From contig CADBUS010000011.1 in the NCBI GenBank assembly GCA_902797895.1, positions 1 through 5,905 of the forward strand: a DNA stretch of 5,905 nucleotides, given 5' to 3'. The first letter of the stretch is position 1, and each line of letters starts with the position of its first letter. Source of the stretch: an uncultured Bacteroidia bacterium. Lineage in GTDB: Bacteria > Bacteroidota > Bacteroidia > Bacteroidales > UBA932. The position numbers and the translations under genes were made by a program. The notes beneath the pieces are model-generated. The model was not told where the DNA came from. It saw nothing but the letters and a program-made list of their open reading frames with translations, and did not search any database. Positions 1-4,171 of the stretch are shown piece after piece.

Positions 1-124
1 CATAGAAGACAAAACTTATGACCAATAATCCGATAAAAGTTAGGACAAAACCTATCGGTGAAAAGTTCCAAAATGAATTTAGAAGATCTACTAAAGAACT
101 GAATATTGATAAAATTGTTGTCAT
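1..124 (-). CDS. Small membrane protein, N-terminal part only (runs off window)
   Basis: An open frame of 41 codons starts at an ATG (complement of 122-124) and is still open at base 1, so only the N-terminus is visible. The predicted start is MTTILSIFSSLVDLLNSFWN, followed by a strongly hydrophobic stretch at residues 24-41 (from PIGFVLTFIG) that looks like a transmembrane helix. An AAGGA Shine-Dalgarno-like sequence (complement of 132-136) lies seven bases before the ATG, which is unusually good for this kind of genome and supports the start. I do not recognise the family. It could be a short integral membrane protein or the first helix of a longer one. It is oriented away from the rest of the window apart from the 311-952 gene, which lies upstream on the same strand with 186 bases between them. 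Confidence 0.55.
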   Translation of the reverse strand, partial: MTTILSIFSSLVDLLNSFWNFSPIGFVLTFIGLLVISFVFY

Positions 125-140
125 AGCTCTATCCTTACTG

Positions 141-172
141 CAAATATGAAAAAAAATATACCAAATGGCAAA
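141..172 (-). promoter_or_regulatory. Candidate Bacteroidota-type promoter for the 1-124 gene
   Basis: On the minus strand a TTTG (complement of 169-172) is followed after 20 bases by CATATTTG (complement of 141-148). This matches the known Bacteroides -33 TTTG and -7 TAnnTTTG elements with one mismatch in the -7 box. The spacer contains a run of eight T (complement of 149-156). Weak point: the box lies only about 17 bases before the ATG at 124, so the expected transcript start would fall very near the AAGGA sequence and leave a very short leader. Confidence 0.35.
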
Positions 173-197
173 CGGAACAGTAGAGATAAAATTCATA

Positions 198-223
198 GAC
201 TCTTCGCTCCGTTCAGAGTGACA
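198..223. repeat. Short dispersed-type repeat with small dyad
   Basis: Read on the minus strand, this segment contains CACTCTGAACGGAGCGAAGA, very close to a short sequence I recall as scattered through many bacterial genomes (variants of CATTCTGAGCGAAGCGAAGA). It carries 5-bp inverted arms ACTCT (199-203) and AGAGT (215-219). It is non-coding and sits between two minus-strand genes. Identification as a dispersed element rests on memory of the motif; a second copy is not present in this window. Confidence 0.45.
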
Positions 224-240
224 GGTGGTGATGCAGATAC

Positions 241-270
241 AAGTGCAAGTGCAAGTGCAAGTGCAAGTGC
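241..270. repeat. Hexanucleotide tandem repeat, (AAGTGC)x5
   Basis: Five perfect tandem copies of AAGTGC, bordered by degenerate units AGATAC (235-240) and AGATGC (271-276). GATGCAG also occurs on both sides (230-236 and 272-278). The repeat is non-coding as far as can be seen: it lies after the stop of the 311-952 gene and upstream of the 1-124 gene's start. The only reading frame through it is a 27-codon plus-strand frame (231-314) of alternating Gln and Val, which is a trivial product of the repeat. Confidence 0.9.
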
Positions 271-310
271 AGATGCAGGTAGTGGTGCTTAGGCAACTTA
301 AAGCAGATTC

Positions 311-952
311 TTAATTATTGCCCTTGGATTGCTGAAAATGTTCCGGTATTTCAATAACCGTTCCCTCATAATATAGGGTATCGTAAGATGGTATCTCTAC
401 CATTGCATAAACTTTGCCTGAGGGGTAAACTTGCATTGTTACAGTAACTTGCAGGGTTAGCTTATCGGTATTCTTAAATGAGCATTGGAACATATAGCTC
501 TTTTGGTTTTTCTGCAATCCGCCCAGTATAGGCACATTTTTATTATCTGCATCTATATGTATAAAGAAGCTGTTATTGCTGTAATTGTCTCCGGCTCTCG
601 ACTCTTTTTCACATTCAAATGGGAGGTAGCAGGATATGCGGTTTTTATTGAGGTAGATATAGTATGTCACATCCAAATCAATACCATCGCCACTGTTGTT
701 TCTGGTATAATTGGTATTGGTGTAGGATAGAGACTCCGCTCCGCTTTTGGCTATTGGTAAATTGCTGTTTTTCTTCTTATTGGTCATACTGCTCAAGACA
801 ATGAAGATATTTTTATCATCAGCTGCGCTTTTTACCATCTTCTCTCTCATCTCTTTTAGCTCTTTCTTGCTCTTTTTTTGTGAAAAGGCGGCCGGCTGGC
901 ATATAAGAAGAGCCAAGGCGGTTACTACTGAAACTATGAATATTTTTTTCAT
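311..952 (-). CDS. DUF4251-like exported protein
   Basis: A 213-residue protein. I chose the ATG at complement 950-952 because it begins a clean signal peptide (MKKIFIVSVVTALALLICQP, cleavage near AFS/Q at 24-25). The frame stays open upstream to 1072, but that extension crosses the intergenic promoter region. After the signal comes a charged helix (KKSKKELKEMREKMV, about 26-40), then a beta-rich domain. Features resembling the Bacteroidota family DUF4251 are the KKELKEMREKMVKSA helix, a SCYLPF motif near 107-112, alternating strands with MQVYPSGK at 173-180, and the ending YYEGTV at 194-199. The family is exported and of unknown function. A cysteine at residue 18 is not in a proper lipobox (Ile at -1), so signal peptidase I is more likely. 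It is transcribed divergently from the WG lipoprotein gene. Confidence 0.75.
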   Translation of the reverse strand: MKKIFIVSVVTALALLICQPAAFSQKKSKKELKEMREKMVKSAADDKNIFIVLSSMTNKKKNSNLPIAKSGAESLSYTNTNYTRNNSGDGIDLDVTYYIYLNKNRISCYLPFECEKESRAGDNYSNNSFFIHIDADNKNVPILGGLQKNQKSYMFQCSFKNTDKLTLQVTVTMQVYPSGKVYAMVEIPSYDTLYYEGTVIEIPEHFQQSKGNN

Positions 953-1035
953 AACGATAATGTTTATATTTTTATAGACTTTTACGTAAGCGAAGATAGC
1001 AAAAATTAAGCCAAGCGCATTGGAAATAAAAGATA

Positions 1036-1096
1036 GTTTTAATACTATTTTTAGTATATTTGCGTAGGGCAAAGGCGTATTAAATAGTATTAAAAC
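1036..1096. repeat. Concentric inverted repeat around the WG-gene promoter
   Basis: GTTTTAATACTATTT (1036-1050) and AAATAGTATTAAAAC (1082-1096) are perfect 15-bp reverse complements separated by 31 bases. A second, inner pair, TTTGC (1059-1063) and GCAAA (1069-1073), has the same centre, base 1066. The left arm lies upstream of the expected transcript start (near 1067), so the structure cannot fold as a leader RNA hairpin and more likely works as DNA: an operator, a cruciform or an invertible segment. TAGTAT also recurs at 1052-1057 and inside the right arm (1085-1090). Confidence 0.85.
1055..1062 (+). promoter_or_regulatory. -7 promoter box (TATATTTG) for WG lipoprotein gene
   Basis: A perfect match to the Bacteroides -7 consensus TAnnTTTG, 62 bases before the ATG at 1117. 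No convincing -33 TTTG is present at the usual distance; the nearest T-rich element is inside the left arm of the inverted repeat. The box lies between the arms of the 1036-1096 dyad, and its TTTG overlaps the inner arm, so binding to the dyad would directly compete with RNA polymerase. Confidence 0.5.
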
Positions 1097-1116
1097 GTAA
1101 AATAAAAGTTATAACT

Positions 1117-2283
1117 ATGAAGAAGATTTTATCAGGATTTTTGGCGGCGGGATGCCTTTTTATGGGCGCGGCCTGCAAGAACAACACCACTAAGATTCAC
1201 GATGGCAACAACGATAAAGATAGTACTGCAATAGTGCAGACCGATATTAAGACAACTCCGCAGAAAGAGTATGATCTTGAGGCCATAGCAAAGGTAATAG
1301 ATGGGGCTGAAACCGTTATGGGCTTTAGTCAGGGGCGTGCCTCGGTTATCAATAAAGAGGGCAAGTTAGGGGTGATAGACAAGATGGGCAATATTATAAT
1401 TCCGTTTGAGTACAGCTACTCTGTATTTAAGTATTCTGAGGGCATTATCTGCTGCCACAAAAATCACGAAGAAAATTTTTATTTCGACCTCAATGGCAAT
1501 CTGCTCTTTACTATGAAAGATTGCGGCAGCGGCCGCTTCTTTGATGGAATAGCCTGTGTACCAAAGAATGGCAAACATTTTTATATGGATAAAACAGGTC
1601 AACCTCTTTTTGGCGGCCAGGAGTGGGAGTGGGCTGATGATTTTTCAGATGGTATGGCCTTGGTGTGGAAAGATGGGCTGTGGGGCTTTATTGATACCAC
1701 AGGCGAGCTTGTAATTCCTTATAAATATACCTCTCCTGCGGAGCGCAACCCCGAGGGGTTCCACGATGGCGTGGCAGCTGTTGTAATTGACGGCTCTCGT
1801 GAACTTTTTTGCTATATAGACAAGACGGGCAAGCAGATTTTTCCTAAACTCTATCATAACGATTCTCCTTTCTGTGAGGGAGTTGCAGCGGTATATGACC
1901 GCGAAACTGAGCGTTATGGCTATATAGATAAAAGCGGCAATATGGTTATTACCTTGGATGAGCAGTGTTGGGGCGGTAACTTTAACGAGGGCTTTGCTTT
2001 GATTCGCAAAAGCGGTGGTGTTCCTTGGGGCTTTATTAACAAGAGCGGTGAGATGGTAATTACCTTACCTGAAGGAACTTATAGAGATGTAGAGCCTTTC
2101 TTTGAGGGGAGGGCCAAAGTGTGGGATGGCAATGGTTATGGCTTTATAGACACCACAGGAAAGCTCGTAATTCCTTGTGAATATACCTGTTATGAGGGCT
2201 TTTCAGATGGGCTTGTGCCTGTAACCAAAGATGGCAAGTGCGGTTATGTAGATAGGGATGGCAATAGTACATTCAACTATTAA
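1117..2283 (+). CDS. WG-repeat lipoprotein (nine repeats)
   Basis: A 388-residue protein beginning with a lipoprotein signal (MKKILSGFLAAGCLFMGAAC); Cys20 is the likely lipidated residue and Cys13 a less likely alternative. A polar linker rich in N, T, D and K (21-60) follows. The rest is about nine WG beta repeats with the pattern F-x-(D/E)-G-x-A-x-V, then G-(F/Y)-I-D-x-x-G-(x)2-(V/I)-I-P: about 69-98, 107-131, 141-165, 176-204, 215-246, 252-280, 289-317, 328-356 and 362-388. The clearest are WGFIDTTGELVIPYKY (189-204) and YGFIDTTGKLVIPCEY (341-356). WG-repeat proteins are thought to act as surface or periplasmic binding scaffolds; the ligand is unknown and I infer only an envelope location. 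The last repeat is degenerate, ending NSTFNY. The downstream plug-containing gene follows after 72 bases and may be cotranscribed. Confidence 0.9.
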   Translation: MKKILSGFLAAGCLFMGAACKNNTTKIHDGNNDKDSTAIVQTDIKTTPQKEYDLEAIAKVIDGAETVMGFSQGRASVINKEGKLGVIDKMGNIIIPFEYSYSVFKYSEGIICCHKNHEENFYFDLNGNLLFTMKDCGSGRFFDGIACVPKNGKHFYMDKTGQPLFGGQEWEWADDFSDGMALVWKDGLWGFIDTTGELVIPYKYTSPAERNPEGFHDGVAAVVIDGSRELFCYIDKTGKQIFPKLYHNDSPFCEGVAAVYDRETERYGYIDKSGNMVITLDEQCWGGNFNEGFALIRKSGGVPWGFINKSGEMVITLPEGTYRDVEPFFEGRAKVWDGNGYGFIDTTGKLVIPCEYTCYEGFSDGLVPVTKDGKCGYVDRDGNSTFNY

Positions 2284-2329
2284 GTTCCTCTATTTATGCC
2301 AATTGCTTAATCTTTTTTTATTGAAGATT

Positions 2330-2339
2330 TTAGTACTAA
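2330..2339. promoter_or_regulatory. 10-bp palindrome upstream of the plug-protein gene
   Basis: TTAGTACTAA is a perfect palindrome 16 bases before the ATG at 2356. The surrounding TAGTACTAATTAAAAC (2331-2346) resembles the right arm of the large dyad at 1085-1096 (TAGTATTAAAAC), with a four-base insertion. It may be a related operator or chance in AT-rich DNA. The rest of the 2284-2355 spacer shows no perfect TAnnTTTG box and only a weak 6-bp dyad (AATCTT 2309-2314, AAGATT 2324-2329). Confidence 0.3.
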
Positions 2340-2355
2340 TTAAAACAATAAGAGT

Positions 2356-3072
2356 ATGAAGAAGTTCCTGTTTATTATAACTATGCTGATGGCTTCATTC
2401 ACTATGGCAGCCCAAGAGCAAAACGAGGCGGAAATGCTTTTCCAAACAAGGGTAGATGAGATGATTAAGCGTCTTAAAATTACAGATGAGCAGAAGAGCG
2501 AGTTTGTAAAAATATACAGAGCTTATGCCGATTCTATCGCTGCCATTTTGGGAGACGAGCCTCAAATCGTTTACCAAAGAAGCAAGGGTAATGGTATGGG
2601 CTATTACGGTAATCCTACCGGTGTGGAGAGCTTTAGCTCCAACCGCCCGGGTGATGTGAACAATGTGCTGATAAGAGGGGCGCATAGCTTTAATTCCGGA
2701 ACAGAACCTCTCTACATATTGGATGGTTCCGAAATTGATAGGGAGAGCTTAAATACCCTGAATAAGAACGATATAGCAGATATAACGATTTTGAAAGATG
2801 CTGCCGGAACCGCTATTTACGGTGCTCGTGGAGCTAATGGCGTTGTAGTTATTACAACCAAGAAGGTGCAGGCAGAGGATAGCTCCAAGCCGGCTCTTAC
2901 AAAGGAGCAGATGAAAAAAATAGAGCAGGAGAGAGCCCAAAATATACAGAAGGCCAATCAGGTGCATCAGTTTTTTATGGCCGAATTTGCAAAGGTGCTG
3001 AACGAAAAGCAGTTGGAGCGTTTCCCTAATGCAGAGGAGAAAGCACAGAAAAAAAATAAGAAAAAAAGATAG
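2356..3072 (+). CDS. Exported Spy-like helical protein with embedded SusC-type half-plug domain
   Basis: A 238-residue protein with a signal peptide (MKKFLFIITMLMASFTMAAQ, cleaved around 18-20). Residues 25-67 form charged helices with an LTxxQ-like motif (RLKITDEQKSEF, 39-50), as in Spy/CpxP-type periplasmic chaperones. Residues 86-170 match the second half of a SusC-family TonB receptor plug: PTGV, a Pro-Gly step (98-99), LIRGAHS (105-111), EPLYILDG (117-124), NDIADITILKDAAGTAIYG (138-156), then ARGANGVVVITTKK (157-170). Residues 180-222 return to helix with a second LTxxQ-like motif (ALTKEQMKKIEQERA, 180-194) and LNEKQLERF (215-223). The tail is strongly basic (KKNKKKR). There is no beta-barrel, no carboxypeptidase-like N-domain and no visible TonB box, and the total length is far below a receptor's (about 1,000 residues), yet both ends look complete, so this is not a truncated SusC. 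Periplasmic role inferred; function unknown. Confidence 0.85.
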   Translation: MKKFLFIITMLMASFTMAAQEQNEAEMLFQTRVDEMIKRLKITDEQKSEFVKIYRAYADSIAAILGDEPQIVYQRSKGNGMGYYGNPTGVESFSSNRPGDVNNVLIRGAHSFNSGTEPLYILDGSEIDRESLNTLNKNDIADITILKDAAGTAIYGARGANGVVVITTKKVQAEDSSKPALTKEQMKKIEQERAQNIQKANQVHQFFMAEFAKVLNEKQLERFPNAEEKAQKKNKKKR

Positions 3073-3125
3073 TCTCTTGAAATATCAAAAAGGCTTTTAG
3101 GAGAACAATCTTACTGATACTTTAT

Positions 3126-3133
3126 TACTTTTG
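3126..3133 (+). promoter_or_regulatory. -7 promoter box (TACTTTTG) for LEA-like lipoprotein gene
   Basis: A perfect TAnnTTTG match 44 bases before the ATG at 3170, predicting a leader of about 30 bases. No clear -33 TTTG at the standard spacing. It lies in the 97-base gap after the plug-protein gene, suggesting the lipoprotein has its own start of transcription. Confidence 0.5.
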
Positions 3134-3169
3134 CGCCCCGAAAGTTAATAATTGAAAATTGTATTGGTT

Positions 3170-3562
3170 ATGAAAAAGGTATTTATCCTTGCATTTGCAG
3201 CTCTTGCTTTTGCAGCTTGCAATAACAACAAGGCTGCGGAGCAGGCTAACGATGCTATTCAAGAGCAGGATGTAGTGGAGGTTACTGCTGCTCCTGTTGA
3301 AAATGAGGTAAAAGAAGGTGTTGAAGAAGCTGTTGAGAATGCTTCTGATGAGATTAAATCTGTTGTAGATAATGCAACAGAGGCCGGCAAAGAGGCTATC
3401 GAGAATGTAAAAGATGCTGCAAAAGAGGTTGTAGAGAATGCTAAAGAGGCTGGTAAGCAGGCAGTTGAGGCTACAAAAGATGCTGCTAACAAGGCAGTTG
3501 ATGCAGCCAAAGGTGCAGCTAACGATGCTATCAAAAAGGCTGAGGAGAAAGTAAAAAAGTAA
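3170..3562 (+). CDS. LEA-like all-helical small lipoprotein
   Basis: A 130-residue protein. The ATG at 3170 was chosen over an upstream TTG at 3152 because it gives a compact lipoprotein signal, MKKVFILAFAALAFAAC, with Cys17 as the lipid anchor. The mature chain is a long run of Ala/Lys/Glu/Val/Asp/Asn with roughly 11-residue periodicity (for example VKDAAKEVVENAKEAG, then VEATKDAANKAVDAAKGAA), like LEA or apolipoprotein-type amphipathic helices. It is acidic in its first half (EGVEEAVENASDE) and basic at the end (KKAEEKVKK). After Cys17 it contains no Leu, Arg, Met, His, Phe, Tyr or Trp and a single Pro. Probably attached to a periplasmic or outer-membrane leaflet; a spacer, a stress protectant or an Lpp-like role are all possible. 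Followed directly by a strong terminator. Confidence 0.85.
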   Translation: MKKVFILAFAALAFAACNNNKAAEQANDAIQEQDVVEVTAAPVENEVKEGVEEAVENASDEIKSVVDNATEAGKEAIENVKDAAKEVVENAKEAGKQAVEATKDAANKAVDAAKGAANDAIKKAEEKVKK

Positions 3563-3586
3563 TTTTAAGTACACCATCTTTAGGTT

Positions 3587-3623
3587 AAAAAAGGGGGCTG
3601 CTTTTTTGGCACCCCCTTTTTTT
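3587..3623 (+). terminator. Strong intrinsic terminator
   Basis: AAAAAAGGGGG (3587-3597) pairs with CCCCCTTTTTT (3612-3622), and inside it TGC (3599-3601) pairs with GCA (3609-3611) around a TTTTTTG loop, leaving one C bulged at 3598. The stem ends in a T run. It lies 24 bases after the lipoprotein stop codon. The A-rich 5' arm and T-rich 3' arm could also let it act on the opposite strand. Confidence 0.9.
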
Positions 3624-3633
3624 GCAAAAAAAT

Positions 3634-3641
3634 TATCTTTG
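3634..3641 (+). promoter_or_regulatory. -7 promoter box (TATCTTTG) for yqaA
   Basis: A perfect TAnnTTTG match 47 bases before the ATG at 3681 and only 11 bases past the terminator. A TTTG at 3605-3608, inside the terminator loop, is 25 bases upstream, a little far for a -33 element; another TTTG at 3621-3624 is too close. Confidence 0.5.
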
Positions 3642-3680
3642 CCTTGTAAAGCTACAAACCTTAAACTCTGTTGAAACTCT

Positions 3681-4121
3681 ATGGAATGGTTGGAGAGTCT
3701 TGGATTACTGGGCCTTTTTATAGGTAGTTTATTGGCTGCCACTATTCTCCCGTTTAGTTCAGATGTTATATATCTTGCGGTGCTTGCCTCTACCGGAAAG
3801 CCATTGGCCTGCCTGTTAAGTGCAACTGCCGGTAGCTGGATAGGAAGCGTTATCACTTATTATTTGGGTAGAATAGGTAAATGGGAATGGATAGAGAGGT
3901 GGTTTAAGGTAACTCCCCAAAAACTTGAAAAGCAACGCGTTTATGTAAACAAATATGGGGTGTGGCTCGCTTTGGTAGCGTGGCTTCCGTTTGTTGGGGA
4001 TATTTCTGTGCTGGCTTTGGGCTTTTATCGCAGTCCTAAATACTTAACATTTTTTATGCTCTTGATAGGCAAGTTCTTACGCTATCTTTTCTGGAATATT
4101 GTAACAAATGCCATATTTTAG
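3681..4121 (+). CDS. yqaA: YqaA/DedA-like (VTT-domain) integral membrane protein
   Basis: A 146-residue polytopic membrane protein whose length and motifs agree with the YqaA branch of the DedA/SNARE-associated (VTT) superfamily; Escherichia coli YqaA is of similar size. Visible motifs are ILPFSSDVIYLA (22-33), GSWIGSVITYYLGR (51-64), WLPFVGDISVLALGFYR (101-117) and GKFLRY (130-135). Hydrophobic segments lie at about 7-36, 42-62, 92-115 and 121-145, with a charged cytoplasmic-type loop (EWIERWFKVTPQKLEKQ) between. DedA-superfamily members are linked to lipid-carrier recycling and membrane homeostasis; YqaA itself has no settled function, so that link is inference. The ATG directly follows the promoter-box spacing seen for neighbouring genes. 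Its stop overlaps a GTG of the downstream regulator frame (TAGTG, 4119-4123). Confidence 0.85.
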   Translation: MEWLESLGLLGLFIGSLLAATILPFSSDVIYLAVLASTGKPLACLLSATAGSWIGSVITYYLGRIGKWEWIERWFKVTPQKLEKQRVYVNKYGVWLALVAWLPFVGDISVLALGFYRSPKYLTFFMLLIGKFLRYLFWNIVTNAIF

Positions 4122-4125
4122 TGCA

Positions 4126-4133
4126 TAGCTTTG
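4126..4133 (+). promoter_or_regulatory. Candidate -7 box (TAGCTTTG) for the TPR-AraC regulator
   Basis: A perfect TAnnTTTG match beginning five bases after the yqaA stop and 46 bases before the ATG at 4172, the same spacing as at the two preceding genes (44 and 47). A TTG at 4099-4101 is 24 bases upstream. If used, the transcript would begin near 4140 and exclude the GTG at 4121, favouring the ATG at 4172 as the start. Confidence 0.4.
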
Positions 4134-4171
4134 GGGATTTTTTTGCAAATTTGCCATCACTTTTAAGCGAT

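Noticed and set aside
231..314. A 27-codon plus-strand frame through the hexamer repeat
   Set aside because: It is alternating Gln-Val from the repeat itself, with no sign of a real gene beyond a weak GGTGGTG before the ATG.
991..998. TATCTTCG on the minus strand as a -7 box for the DUF4251-like gene
   Set aside because: One mismatch in the conserved TTTG and no TTTG at the right distance upstream; too weak to call, although the gene must have a promoter somewhere in this spacer.
953..1072. N-terminal extension of the DUF4251-like protein by 40 residues
   Set aside because: The frame is open, but the extension would place a second hydrophobic segment before a perfect signal peptide and would overlap the divergent promoter and inverted repeat.
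2309..2329. AATCTT/AAGATT dyad after the WG gene as a terminator
   Set aside because: The stem is six AT-rich pairs with no GC clamp and no T run after it, so readthrough into the plug gene is expected.
3049..3067. A8 and A7 runs at the 3' end of the plug-protein gene as a programmed frameshift site
   Set aside because: They encode the basic tail just before the stop; a shift would change only the last few residues, and no downstream frame would be joined.
2356..3072. Plug gene as the broken remains of a full SusC receptor
   Set aside because: It has its own signal peptide, a helical N-part unlike SusC, a helical C-part after the plug and an intact stop, with no barrel fragments downstream before the next gene.
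3125..3856. A 243-codon open frame on the minus strand across the lipoprotein gene, terminator and start of yqaA
   Set aside because: It is a by-product of the biased composition of the LEA-like gene (no Leu codons, so few antisense stops), it crosses a strong terminator, and its translation is low-complexity with no recognisable domain.
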